From positions 1 to 64,000 of the forward strand of contig CAKUAS010000003.1 in the NCBI GenBank assembly GCA_934636655.1: a DNA stretch of 64,000 bases, read 5' to 3'. The stretch is from an uncultured Oscillospiraceae bacterium. Its GTDB lineage: Bacteria > Bacillota > Clostridia > Oscillospirales > Oscillospiraceae. The position numbers and the translations under genes were made by a program. Of the stretch, positions 51,184-58,468 are shown one piece after another (position 1 is the first letter of the stretch; the number at the start of each line of letters is the position of its first letter). The notes under the pieces are model-generated. The model was not told the origin of the DNA, did not search any database, and saw nothing but the letters and a program-made list of their open reading frames with translations.

Positions 51184-52533
51184 TCAGACGATGCCCTGAG
51201 CCATCATTGCGTCGGCGACCTTCAGGAAGCCGGCAACGTTTGCACCGAGCATGAGGTTGCCCGGCTCGCCGCACTCGACGGATGCGTCGTAGCATGCCTT
51301 GAAGATGTTCTTCATGATGCCCTGCAGCTTCTCGTCAACTTCCTCGAAGCTCCAGCTCATGCGGATGGAGTTCTGGCTCATCTCGAGACCGGAGGTTGCA
51401 ACGCCGCCTGCGTTGGATGCCTTGCCGGGGCTGTAGAGCAGGCCGTTTCCGAGGACCTTCTCGATTGCTTCCGGGGTAAGAGGCATATTTGCGCCTTCAA
51501 ATACTGCCATGCAGCCGTTGTCGATCAGGTGCTGAACGTCGTCAGCGTCCATCTCGTTCTGGGATGCGCAAGGCATTGCGATGTCGCACTTGAGGGTCCA
51601 GATGCCCTTGCGGCCTTCATGGTACTCGGAGCCGGGAACTTCGTCGGCATAAACGCTGATGCGTGCGCGGCGCTTCTGCTTGATGTCCATGACCTTCTGG
51701 AGGTCAACGCCGTCGGGATCATAGATGTAGCCGTTGGAGTCGCACATTGCGATAACGGTGCCGCCGAGCTGGGTGCACTTCTCAGCTGCGTACTGAGCAA
51801 CGTTGCCTGCGCCGGAAACGATGACCTTCTTGCCCTCGAAGGAGGTGTTTGCAAGGTGGCTGAGTGCTTCTGCTGCGTAGTAGCACAGACCGTAGCCGGT
51901 AGCCTGGGTACGAGCCAGGGAGCCGCCGAAGGTCAGGCCCTTACCGGTGATGACGCCGCCCTCAAAGCGGTCGACGATCTTCTTGTACTGGCCGAACATG
52001 TAACCGACTTCGCGTGCGCCGACGCCGATGTCGCCTGCGGGAGTGTCGGTGAACTGACCGATGTGACGGTAGAGCTCAGTCATGAAGCTCTGGCAGAAAC
52101 GCATGACTTCTGCATCGGACTTGCCCTTCGGGTCGAAGTCGGAGCCGCCCTTGCCGCCGCCCATGGGCAGAGTGGTCAGGGAGTTCTTGAGGATCTGCTC
52201 GAAGCCGAGGAACTTTATAACGGAGAGGTTGACAGAGGGATGGAAGCGCAGGCCGCCCTTGTAAGGTCCGATAGCGGAGTTGAACTGTACGCGGTAGCCG
52301 CGGTTGACCTGAACGTTGCCGTTGTCGTCGACCCAGGGAACGCGGAAGGTAACAACGCGCTCGGGCTCTACGAAACGCTCGATAAGTGCGTTCTTCTCCC
52401 ACTCGGGGTGCTTGTCAACGACGAGCTGCAGGCTCTCAAATACTTCGCGGACTGCCTGAAGGAACTCGGGCTGGTCGGGATCGCGCTTTTCGACGGAGTC
52501 ATAGACTCTCTTAAGATACTCGTTTGTAATCAT
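51184..52533 (-). CDS. gdhA: NADP-type glutamate dehydrogenase
   Basis: A 449-residue hexameric glutamate dehydrogenase. PMGGGKGGSDFDPKGKSDAE with the catalytic lysine, PAGDIGVGAREVGYMFGQYK, the Rossmann VIVSGAGNVAQYAAEK and ANMPLTPEA match E. coli GdhA class I. It aminates 2-oxoglutarate. Its 5' leader carries a GGGGAA/TTCCCC hairpin at 52577-52593. Confidence 0.97.
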   Translation of the reverse strand: MITNEYLKRVYDSVEKRDPDQPEFLQAVREVFESLQLVVDKHPEWEKNALIERFVEPERVVTFRVPWVDDNGNVQVNRGYRVQFNSAIGPYKGGLRFHPSVNLSVIKFLGFEQILKNSLTTLPMGGGKGGSDFDPKGKSDAEVMRFCQSFMTELYRHIGQFTDTPAGDIGVGAREVGYMFGQYKKIVDRFEGGVITGKGLTFGGSLARTQATGYGLCYYAAEALSHLANTSFEGKKVIVSGAGNVAQYAAEKCTQLGGTVIAMCDSNGYIYDPDGVDLQKVMDIKQKRRARISVYADEVPGSEYHEGRKGIWTLKCDIAMPCASQNEMDADDVQHLIDNGCMAVFEGANMPLTPEAIEKVLGNGLLYSPGKASNAGGVATSGLEMSQNSIRMSWSFEEVDEKLQGIMKNIFKACYDASVECGEPGNLMLGANVAGFLKVADAMMAQGIV

Positions 52534-52805
52534 TGCTTTTTTCTCTCCTATTGAAAAATTGAAAACTAATCATTCAGGGGAAACACATTCCCCACTTTTC
52601 AAATTTTATTCCTTGCGGCCTAAATATACAATTGTGAGATGTTATAAAAATGGAGTATAAAAAACCGTCATATTGCACCAAAAAAGATGCGGTTTAAGAG
52701 TGTTTACCCCTTGAGCGCCCCACAATTGCACATGAACAGCAACAATATTGATACTTACTTAACATAGTGCGCACTTCGCTTTTTAAATAAAGCATAAAAA
52801 CGGAC
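52534..52805. other. gdhA upstream region
   Basis: About 350 bp without a gene up to 52884. A weak minus promoter is possible at 52654-52681 (TTGGTG, 16 bp, TATACT). Otherwise AT-rich sequence with nothing I can name until the promoter at 52806. Confidence 0.4.
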
Positions 52806-52858
52806 TTGACAAATTACGCAAAAGCATGTACTATCTCAAATAGATAATGCAATTGCAT
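52806..52858 (+). promoter_or_regulatory. Promoter and palindrome before the zinc-ribbon gene
   Basis: TTGACA, 17-bp spacer, TACTAT at 52829-52834. The perfect palindrome ATGCAATTGCAT (52847-52858) lies just after the expected start of transcription and could be an operator. Confidence 0.55.
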
Positions 52859-52884
52859 AAAATATCTTTTTGGGAGAGATGCAC

Positions 52885-53094
52885 TTGGATAATAGATACA
52901 AATACACTGCGTATTGCGGGCAATGCCGTCTGCGGTTTGAAGACGGCGAGGAGATGTTTTCGTGGGAAAACGAATATGTCTGCGCCGACTGCTTCGACGC
53001 TCTGTTTTCGGAGCTTGACAGCTATACCCGCGCACGGCTTATAGGCAGCAGGATAGTAAATTACCGGCGTCCTGGGCGGACGCCGGTAAGCTGA
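52885..53094 (+). CDS. Small zinc-ribbon protein
   Basis: A 69-residue protein with two CxxC pairs (CGQCRLRF at about 10 and CADCFDAL at about 33), a treble-clef or ribbon. TTG at 52885 is taken as start because GGGAG is 8 nt before it; ATG at 52879 is too close. A 12-bp stem (TTACCGGCGTCC / GGACGCCGGTAA) spans the last codons and may act as a weak terminator. Function unknown. Confidence 0.7.
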   Translation: MDNRYKYTAYCGQCRLRFEDGEEMFSWENEYVCADCFDALFSELDSYTRARLIGSRIVNYRRPGRTPVS

Positions 53095-53103
53095 AATACT
53101 TAT

Positions 53104-54528
53104 TTATTTTACTATGACGAAGAACTTGAGCAGGAACAGCAGAGACAGAACGTAGGTCAGGATCGAAACGTCCTTTGCCTTGCCGGTGAACGCGGCGACG
53201 ACGGTGTAGGCGATAAGCGCCATGCCGATGCCGTGGCCGATAGATCCGGTGATGGGCATGAAGATGAGCATGAGCGCAACGGGGATGACCTGGAGGATAT
53301 CGTCCCAATCGACCTTTTTAAGTCCGCTTATCATGAGGATGCCGACATAGATGAGAGCTGCGCTCGTTGCCGGAGCGGGGATAAGCGCCGCGATGGGGGC
53401 GATAAACATGCACAGCAGGAACATGATCGCGGTGGTCAGCGCGGTAAGCCCCGTGCGGCCGCCGGCCTCGACGCCGGAGCCGGACTCGATGAAGGTGGTG
53501 ACGGTGGAGGTGCCGGTGCATGCGCCCGCGACGGTGCCGATAGCGTCGGCAAGCAGAGCTTCCTTCATCTTGGGCATCTTGCCGTCCTTGTCGAGCATGT
53601 CAGCGCGTGCGGCGGTGCCGACGAGGGTGCCGATGGTATCGAACATGTCGATCATGCAGAAGGTGATGATGAGAGCGATGGCGGTGAACCAGCCGATGCT
53701 TATGAAGGTCTCAAAGTCGAATTTGAAGAAGGTCGTGTCGAGCATATCGCCGAGAGGGGGAACGAAGGATGCGGTGGCAAGAGACTCAAACGGATTCGTG
53801 TCGAGGAAAATGAAGCTGCCGCCCCAGTATATGATGCAGGAGATGAGCATGCCGAGAATGACGGACGCTTTGACTTTGTGGTGGCTGAGAATAACGATAG
53901 CAAATACGCCGACGAGCATGGTCACAACGTAGAGGACCAGTTGCGGATATGCGCTGCCGACGGTGTCCTGCGCAACGGAGGGAGTGAGGCTTCCGAAGAA
54001 GGTGGACAGAACGTAGAACGGGCCGCCCTTTTCGCTGTATATGCCGGCGTTCGAGCCGAAGCCGATGTTCAGCAGCATAAGTCCGATGGCCGGAGTGATG
54101 CCTATGCGGATGCCGAAGGGGATAGCCTCGACGATCTTTTCGCGTATGGAGAAGAGCGTGAGTACGATGAAGAATATGCCCTCGACGAGGATGATGCACA
54201 TTGCGGCAGGGAATGCCTCCTCGTAGCTCAGGCCGGAGAGCGCTGCGATGTTTGCGACGACGACCGCAAAGAAGCTGTTAAGTCCCATGCCGGGAGCCAT
54301 TGCGAAGGGCTTGTTCGCGGCGAAGGCCATAACGAGCATGCCGATGGCGGACGCTATGCAGGTCGCCATGAAAACCGCGTTCCACAGCGGAGTTCCGGTC
54401 GCAAAGTTGGTGAGCAGGTTGGGATTAAGTGCGATGATGTAAGCCATGGTCATGAAGGTGGTCAGACCGGCGACTATCTCGGTTCGCACGTTCGTGCCGT
54501 TTTCCTTCAGCTTGAAGATCTTTTCCAT
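53104..54528 (-). CDS. NCS2/AzgA-type purine permease
   Basis: A 474-residue membrane protein with about 12-14 helices. TFMTMAYIIALNPNLLTNFA near the N-terminus, the MGLNSFFAV motif, ITFCMIDMFDTIGTLVG and GTSTVTTFIESGSGVEAGGR are those of the AzgA/PbuG/PbuO hypoxanthine-guanine family. The PurBox-like repeat in its promoter supports purine control. Confidence 0.93.
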   Translation of the reverse strand: MEKIFKLKENGTNVRTEIVAGLTTFMTMAYIIALNPNLLTNFATGTPLWNAVFMATCIASAIGMLVMAFAANKPFAMAPGMGLNSFFAVVVANIAALSGLSYEEAFPAAMCIILVEGIFFIVLTLFSIREKIVEAIPFGIRIGITPAIGLMLLNIGFGSNAGIYSEKGGPFYVLSTFFGSLTPSVAQDTVGSAYPQLVLYVVTMLVGVFAIVILSHHKVKASVILGMLISCIIYWGGSFIFLDTNPFESLATASFVPPLGDMLDTTFFKFDFETFISIGWFTAIALIITFCMIDMFDTIGTLVGTAARADMLDKDGKMPKMKEALLADAIGTVAGACTGTSTVTTFIESGSGVEAGGRTGLTALTTAIMFLLCMFIAPIAALIPAPATSAALIYVGILMISGLKKVDWDDILQVIPVALMLIFMPITGSIGHGIGMALIAYTVVAAFTGKAKDVSILTYVLSLLFLLKFFVIVK

Positions 54529-54594
54529 TTTGCGCTCCTTTTTGTCTTTATATTGGGCCGATATTGCGCCGGGCCCGAAAAAGCAACAGGTAAA

Positions 54595-54633
54595 ACTATA
54601 TCCGCGAACAGAACAAAAGTCAATTCGCGGATA
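54595..54633 (-). promoter_or_regulatory. Promoter with PurBox-like inverted repeat
   Basis: Minus strand TTGACT (54618-54623), 17-bp spacer, TATAGT (54595-54600). A perfect 10-bp inverted repeat TATCCGCGAA (54599-54608) / TTCGCGGATA (54624-54633), 15 bp apart, brackets the spacer and -35. The CGAA...TTCG cores recall the paired PurBoxes of Bacillus PurR; no G-box purine riboswitch is seen. Confidence 0.65.
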
Positions 54634-54674
54634 GTGAGAAAATAGTGTGTAAATTTTCTGTTAATTTGTGCGCA

Positions 54675-55094
54675 TTAGGTAAGATGCAGAAGCTCGAGCG
54701 TGCGCGTGTCGGCTCTGCCGCCGTAGAACTTATCCAGAACGGCCTTGAATACGGGATCGTCGGATACCTGCGCAAACAGTGTCATGCACGAGCGCAGCTT
54801 GAGATCGTCGGGGTAGCCCATGACGGCGGTCGCATCGGAGCTGGACAGTGTCAAAAGTGCACGGGATATCTCGATAAGGCGCTCTCCGAGCACGGGATGC
54901 TTAATGTACTGCCGTGCCTCGTCAATGTCGGCTATCGAGTAAAGCTGAGCGGTGTAGCTCATGCCGAGTCCGGCTATCTGCGGGAAAATGTACCACATCC
55001 AGTGACTGCGCTTGCGGCCTGCGCGTATCTCGCGCAGCGCGGTGTCGTAGGAGTGTTCCTGAGCTATGAGAAATCTGTCAAGTGAGTTGTTCAT
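54675..55094 (-). CDS. DUF1810 family protein
   Basis: A 139-residue helical protein: SLDRFLIAQEHSYDTALREI, then RKRSHWMWYIFPQIAGLGMS and GYPDDLKLRSCMTLFAQVSD, typical of DUF1810 (YfjS-like, calpastatin-like note in databases). Function unknown. Start at 55094 is chosen for GAGGTG 8 nt upstream. Confidence 0.88.
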   Translation of the reverse strand: MNNSLDRFLIAQEHSYDTALREIRAGRKRSHWMWYIFPQIAGLGMSYTAQLYSIADIDEARQYIKHPVLGERLIEISRALLTLSSSDATAVMGYPDDLKLRSCMTLFAQVSDDPVFKAVLDKFYGGRADTRTLELLHLT

Positions 55095-55166
55095 GCTGTG
55101 CACCTCGGGTAATTTCATTTCTATGAAGTTTAGCATCAAACGGCGTAATAAGCAAGATGGGACGAT

Positions 55167-55511
55167 TCAGGACTTCGACTTTGCTGTGTTCAGCGAAGCA
55201 ATAAGCAACCTTTTGAGTTCGATGCAGTGATATAAAACTGCCTTGTCGTTACAGTATCCGCTTTCGATCAACAATTCGAGCCAGTATTCGCTTTCGGAGC
55301 ATTCCTTGAGAGCGATCTGAAGCTTGGCTATAAAGTCGGCTTTGCCGTGAGCATAGAACGCTTCGCGGATGTTGGCACCGATGCTGGTTCCGGAACGAAT
55401 CAACTGATTTGTCAATACCGACTCTCGTTTTGCAAACTTTATTTCGTTGCAAACCTTTATAATTTCCAAAGCAAAGCTTTTTGATTTTGAAATAAGAGGA
55501 CTGTCGCTCAT
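55167..55511 (-). CDS. Four-helix bundle protein (23S rRNA IVP family)
   Basis: A 114-residue all-helical protein: NQLIRSGTSIGANIREAFYA then KLQIALKECSESEYWLELL are hallmarks of the family first seen in 23S rRNA intervening sequences. Here it is a stand-alone gene, not in an rRNA. ATG at 55511 has GGTGA 8 nt upstream; an in-frame GTG at 55523 is the alternative. Confidence 0.85.
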   Translation of the reverse strand: MSDSPLISKSKSFALEIIKVCNEIKFAKRESVLTNQLIRSGTSIGANIREAFYAHGKADFIAKLQIALKECSESEYWLELLIESGYCNDKAVLYHCIELKRLLIASLNTAKSKS

Positions 55512-55657
55512 TTGATCGCTCACCGTCTTTCAAATTGCTATTTCAATTCGCAGAATTGAAATACACCATACTTATTCACTATTACCTATTACTTCTTACT
55601 TTACCAAAAAACCTTCGCGCAGGCAAGGTAATAGTGAAAAAGTAAAAGGTAATAAGT

Positions 55658-55692
55658 AAAAAAACCTCCACACTTTCGTGCGAAGGTTTTTT
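55658..55692. terminator. Terminator after the tRNA pair
   Basis: AACCT-CCA-CAC-TTTC-GTG-CGA-AGGTT stem with A-run and T-run on either side; ends the tRNA-Thr/tRNA-Tyr transcript on the minus strand. The region 55512-55657 otherwise shows only short AAGGTAATA-type direct repeats. Confidence 0.75.
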
Positions 55693-55776
55693 GGTGGGGG
55701 ATGGTGGATTCGAACCACCGAAGGCATTGCCAGCAGATTTACAGTCTGTCCCCTTTGGCCACTCGGGAAATCCCCC
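55692..55776 (-). tRNA. tRNA-Tyr (GTA)
   Basis: GGGGGAT acceptor, CTGTAAATC anticodon loop, long variable arm as in bacterial tRNA-Tyr, GGTTCGAATCC T-loop and an encoded CCA. Confidence 0.95.
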
Positions 55777-55805
55777 AAATATACGATATAAAATTAATTT
55801 GTCGG

Positions 55806-55881
55806 TGGAGCTGGTGGACGGACTCGAACCCCCGACCTGCTGATTACAAATCAGCTGCTCTACCAACTGAGCTACACCAGC
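55806..55881 (-). tRNA. tRNA-Thr (TGT)
   Basis: GCTGGTG/CACCAGC acceptor, D-arm AGCTCAGTTGGTAGAGC, anticodon loop TTTGTAA, T-loop GGTTCGAGTCC, encoded CCA. 29 nt before tRNA-Tyr, same transcript. Confidence 0.96.
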
Positions 55882-55962
55882 ACGATACCGGCTCAAATAT
55901 AATAGCAAACCGAATTGGGTTTGTCAACATAAATTTGAATTATTTTTTCATGGAGAATACGA

Positions 55963-56166
55963 ATGAAACTTATCGAACTTTCTGCGGAATATAACGACAG
56001 CGCGCAGCTTTGCAGGGTACGGATCGCTGAGCTGAATAGAGAGCTCAACGAGGAGCCCATGTGCGAGATCGACAGGCTTCGTCTGCGCCGCCGGATAGCA
56101 GTGCTCACAAGCATGATGCGCGATACGCTCGCCGTATCGCGCTACCTTGAAAACTATTATAGATAA
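55963..56166 (+). CDS. Small basic helical protein of unknown function
   Basis: A 67-residue protein (MKLIELSAEYNDSAQLCRVR ... RLRLRRRIAVLTSMM), mostly alpha-helical. GGAG precedes the ATG and the next gene starts 13 nt after its stop, so the two form an operon. Not recognised; it may be a partner of the sigma-like protein. Confidence 0.7.
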   Translation: MKLIELSAEYNDSAQLCRVRIAELNRELNEEPMCEIDRLRLRRRIAVLTSMMRDTLAVSRYLENYYR

Positions 56167-56179
56167 GGAGATAAAACAT

Positions 56180-56497
56180 ATGCAGGAGAGAAAACTCAAC
56201 ATGTTTGCAAAGCAGGAGGAATACATGGCTCTGCGCCAGTACATAAAGCTCGTGTCCGATGCGTCCGGCGGTGCGGCAGGCGCTTTGCGCCGGGCGATAA
56301 ATTCGGAGCTGACGAAGCGCCAGAAGCAGCTTATCGGCATGTATTATATCGAGCAGATGCCCATGCAGGATATCGCCGACGAGCTCGGACTGCACATATC
56401 CAGCGTCAGCCGCACCATAAAGCGCGGCCGCGAGCGCCTTAAAAGCAGCCTTTCCTACGGCGGCAGGAATCTTCTCGCGTCGTTGGAAGAATGTTAA
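56180..56497 (+). CDS. Sigma-70 region 4-like DNA-binding protein
   Basis: A 105-residue protein. Residues about 48-95 are a sigma region 4 HTH: LTKRQKQLIGMYYIEQMPMQ, DIADELGLHISSVSRTIKRG, RERLKSSL. There is no region 2, so it is not a full sigma factor; phage and mobile elements of Clostridia carry such proteins as activators. AAGGAG lies 8 nt before the ATG at 56180. Confidence 0.8.
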   Translation: MQERKLNMFAKQEEYMALRQYIKLVSDASGGAAGALRRAINSELTKRQKQLIGMYYIEQMPMQDIADELGLHISSVSRTIKRGRERLKSSLSYGGRNLLASLEEC

Positions 56498-56535
56498 GCT
56501 GACGAGAGTCGAATCCCTGCCGCCTGTCAGCTTAA
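56494..56535. repeat. Inverted repeat around a tRNA-3'-end-like loop
   Basis: TTAAGCTGAC (56494-56503) and GTCAGCTTAA (56526-56535) are perfect inverted arms. The 22-nt loop contains AGTCGAATCCCTGCCGCC, which looks like a T-loop plus acceptor end of a tRNA. The stop codon of the sigma-like gene lies in the left arm. No T-run follows, so it is not a normal terminator. Confidence 0.5.
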
Positions 56536-56572
56536 ACTTTACACATTAAACATACCGTGATAAAATAACGGT

Positions 56573-57454
56573 ATGAAAAAGACAAAGAGAAAAACAAAAA
56601 AACGCGGTGGGATAAGGCCTGTTTATATAGTTATCCTTGTTGCTGCGCTGATACTCGCAGTGTACGCCGTCGTGGAGGCTCGCCAGCGCGCCGAGCAGGA
56701 GTCCGACCCGCACTATGGGATGGTCGAGGTATTTAACGGCGAAAGTTATGTGTGGATAACTCCGCAGGAGGGCGTTCCGACAAACGATCTTACTAAGGAA
56801 GAGTTCATAAATGATGCGAGCGGAAACCTCACCTACACCGGGCGCGAGTACAAAGCCAGCCGCGGTGTTGACGTGTCGGCCTATCAGGGAGATATCGACT
56901 GGCAGAAGGTCTATGACAGCGGAGTGCGCTTTGCAATCATCCGCGCCGGAGGCATGTATTACGGCAGCGGCGAGCTGTATGAAGACGATAATTTTATCAA
57001 AAACCTCGAAGGCGCAAAGAATGCCGGGCTTCGTGTCGGAGCATACTTCTTCTCGCAGGCGATAACGGCGGAGGAGGCAAAGTCCGAAGCTCAGTTTGTG
57101 CTCGAACTTCTTGGGGAGAGAACTCTCGACCTGCCGGTATTTTTCGATTGGGAGCGCATATCCGGTGACGATGCCCGCACCGACGGGCTGGATAACGAAA
57201 CGCTCACCGATTGCGCGGTCGCCTTCTGCGAGACGATAAAGACCGCGGGCTATGAGCCCGGAGTGTACATATATAATGATACCGGCTACTACGGCTACGA
57301 TCTTGCGAGGCTTCAGGGCTACAAATCGTGGTGCGCCGGCATCGGGAGCTATCCTTACTTTTACTATTACCACGATATGTGGCAGTACAGCTTCAAGGGC
57401 AGCGCCCCCGGCATCAACGCCGATTGTGACCTGAACATGCTTTTTGAAAAGTGA
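56573..57454 (+). CDS. Membrane-anchored GH25 lysozyme
   Basis: A 293-residue protein. A basic start (KKTKRKTKKRGG) and one helix at about 16-37 anchor it outside the membrane. The GH25 muramidase domain covers about 95-293: RGVDVSAYQGDIDWQKVYDS with the first catalytic Asp, FAIIRAGGMYYG, LPVFFDWERISG with the D-x-E pair, and the C-terminal DMWQYSFKG and DCDLNML. It would cut the glycan of peptidoglycan. Housekeeping, spore or prophage-related use cannot be told apart. Confidence 0.92.
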   Translation: MKKTKRKTKKRGGIRPVYIVILVAALILAVYAVVEARQRAEQESDPHYGMVEVFNGESYVWITPQEGVPTNDLTKEEFINDASGNLTYTGREYKASRGVDVSAYQGDIDWQKVYDSGVRFAIIRAGGMYYGSGELYEDDNFIKNLEGAKNAGLRVGAYFFSQAITAEEAKSEAQFVLELLGERTLDLPVFFDWERISGDDARTDGLDNETLTDCAVAFCETIKTAGYEPGVYIYNDTGYYGYDLARLQGYKSWCAGIGSYPYFYYYHDMWQYSFKGSAPGINADCDLNMLFEK

Positions 57455-57480
57455 ATATGATCAGACAGTAAAAACAAGCA

Positions 57481-57507
57481 GCAGCTTTCATCATTGATGT
57501 AAGCTGC
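57481..57507 (-). terminator. Nested hairpin, possible terminator of the minus transcript
   Basis: GCAGC-TT-TCATC-ATT-GATG-TAA-GCTGC; on the minus strand it is followed by TGCTTGTTTTTAC. It shares its TCATC-nnn-GATG core with two hairpins at 57807-57843 and 58000-58030. Confidence 0.5.
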
Positions 57508-57527
57508 CGAAATACCAAAACACAGTA

Positions 57528-57556
57528 TTGACTTTCGCTGCGTTTCTGAATATAAT
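57528..57556 (+). promoter_or_regulatory. Sigma-A promoter of the antisense RNA
   Basis: TTGACT, 17-bp spacer, TATAAT; predicted start near 57563. Confidence 0.7.
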
Positions 57557-57562
57557 TAAATC

Positions 57563-57660
57563 ACAAGGGGCGATGACCAACGGTCAGCCCTGTATGTAAC
57601 TTGGATCTAAAGCATAAACTTTAGAGCCGTCACTTGGCAGAGTGGCGGCTCTTGCTTTTT
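57563..57660 (+). ncRNA. Candidate antitoxin antisense RNA
   Basis: A promoter-driven transcript of about 100 nt with no long ORF. It contains GGGC-GA-TGACC-AAC-GGTCA-GCCC and ends in AGAGCCGTCACT-loop-AGTGGCGGCTCT plus CTTGCTTTTT, an intrinsic terminator. It is complementary to the last codons and 3' region of the minus-strand mini-ORF at 57630-57713, the geometry of a type I antitoxin. Confidence 0.6.
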
Positions 57661-57713
57661 ACGCATATCGTTATCGTGTATCTGAAAACATGAAACGTGA
57701 TCGTAATCGGCAT
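57630..57713 (-). CDS. Candidate type I toxin miniprotein
   Basis: A 27-codon frame. Residues 3-18 (ITITFHVFRYTITICV) are hydrophobic and beta-branched, followed by a basic tail with KSKSRH. A strong ribosome site GAGGGGGTGAGC precedes the ATG and is itself paired in a 7-bp stem with a GAGA loop (57719-57737), so translation should be restricted, as in type I toxin mRNAs. An antisense transcript overlaps its 3' end. I recall similar short peptides in Clostridia but cannot name the family. The minus promoter is not clear. Confidence 0.55.
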   Translation of the reverse strand: MPITITFHVFRYTITICVKSKSRHSAK

Positions 57714-57806
57714 GTGCTCACCCCCTCTCGGGTGGTGTAGCTGACCGCCTTGCCCCTTGCTTGAATTTAATGCAGCACAAATTGTAAGCATTGTCGAGAA
57801 AAAGAA

Positions 57807-57843
57807 ATAACAGCCTTCATCTACGATGAAAGCTGTTATTTTT
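57807..57843 (-). terminator. Terminator hairpin, copy A
   Basis: AATAACAGC-C-TTCATC-TAC-GATGAA-A-GCTGTTATT; minus strand tail TTTCTTTTTC. Closely like copy B after tRNA-Arg. Confidence 0.6.
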
Positions 57844-57983
57844 GGCACGCCGTAAGGGATAGAGCTTTTGCTGCGCAAAATCTCGAGGGCTTGCAGCAAG
57901 CTGCTGCGCCCCTCGGAGCTGAAAATATGCCGCCGGCATATTTTCGAAACGCTCCGACCCTCTCAGGGTTCGAATCCCTTACG
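57840..57983. repeat. Hairpin-rich mini-element bounded by tRNA-Arg 3'-end copies
   Basis: The 21 bp at 57840-57860 equal 58033-58053, the 3' end of tRNA-Arg plus four T. At 57965-57983 an inverted copy of the T-arm and acceptor (AGGGTTCGAATCCCTTACG) closes the unit, so its two ends pair (CGTAAGGGAT / ATCCCTTACG). Inside are three hairpins: TTTTGC-TGC-GCAAAA, CGAGGG...CCCTCG, and CGGAGC...GCTCCG enclosing GAAAATATGCC-GCC-GGCATATTTTC. No ORF. It may be a MITE-like or att-footprint element. Confidence 0.6.
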
Positions 57984-57999
57984 TCGAATAAAAAAAGAA

Positions 58000-58035
58000 A
58001 CAGAAGCCCTCATCGATGATGAAAGCTTCTGCTTT
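58000..58035 (-). terminator. Terminator of tRNA-Arg, copy B
   Basis: CAGAAGC-CC-TCATC-GAT-GATGA-AA-GCTTCTG; on the minus strand it is followed by TTTCTTTTTTT. Confidence 0.75.
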
Positions 58036-58112
58036 TGGCACGCCGTAAGGGATTCGAACCCCTGACCTTCTGGTCCGTAGCCAGACGCTCTATCCAGCTG
58101 AGCTAACGGCGC
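58036..58112 (-). tRNA. tRNA-Arg (ACG)
   Basis: GCGCCGT/ACGGCGT acceptor, D-arm TAGCTCAGCTGGATAGAGC, anticodon loop CTACGGA, T-loop GGTTCGAATCC, encoded CCA. The ACG anticodon would be edited to ICG. Confidence 0.96.
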
Positions 58113-58200
58113 TTATTGCTTAGCGCCTTAGTATATTAGCACAGCCAGAGGGGAAATGCAAGCCTTTTTTAATTATTTTCGGCCGTATCGGCCAAAATAA

Positions 58201-58368
58201 TTACATACCTATCGAGCTTGATACCGCGTCGACTACCTCACCCATCGTTTTAAGCGTTTTTCCGACGATGTTTTTCGGTGCCTTTTTAGTGCCGGACATG
58301 GTCATGCCGGCCAGCGAGCCGACCGCCACGCCTATACCCATGCCAACGAGAAAATTTGTCTTATGCAT
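58201..58368 (-). CDS. Small YtxH-like membrane protein
   Basis: A 55-residue frame: Gly/Val/Ala-rich hydrophobic segment at about 6-24 (FLVGMGIGVAVGSLAGMTM) then a basic and amphipathic part (KKAPKNIVGKTLKTMGEVVD). GGAGGTG precedes the ATG. The pattern recalls YtxH-type membrane proteins; function unknown. Confidence 0.72.
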   Translation of the reverse strand: MHKTNFLVGMGIGVAVGSLAGMTMSGTKKAPKNIVGKTLKTMGEVVDAVSSSIGM

Positions 58369-58406
58369 TGTTTACACCTCCGCAATATATTATGACCATT
58401 TTTGTT

Positions 58407-58436
58407 TTGCTACACCGCTGTAATTTGTGCTATACT
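58407..58436 (+). promoter_or_regulatory. Possible promoter of the phosphoesterase operon
   Basis: TTGCTA, 18-bp spacer, TATACT, 32 bp before the ATG at 58469. Confidence 0.45.
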
Positions 58437-58468
58437 ACACTCATTACTCCAAGAGAGGAGATTTTTTG

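Noticed and set aside
53233..54645. A 470-codon open frame on the plus strand opposite the purine permease
   Set aside because: Acidic low-complexity translation without motifs; the opposite strand encodes a typical AzgA-type permease with a ribosome site and promoter.
54529..54674. Purine riboswitch before the NCS2 permease
   Set aside because: Leader is only about 60 nt and lacks the conserved loop-loop and junction sequence; a palindromic operator is present instead.
55167..55511. 23S rRNA intervening sequence
   Set aside because: The four-helix protein belongs to that family but no rRNA sequence flanks it.
57961..57990. A second tRNA gene on the plus strand
   Set aside because: Only the T-arm and acceptor 3' half are recognisable; no anticodon arm, D-arm or matching 5' acceptor.
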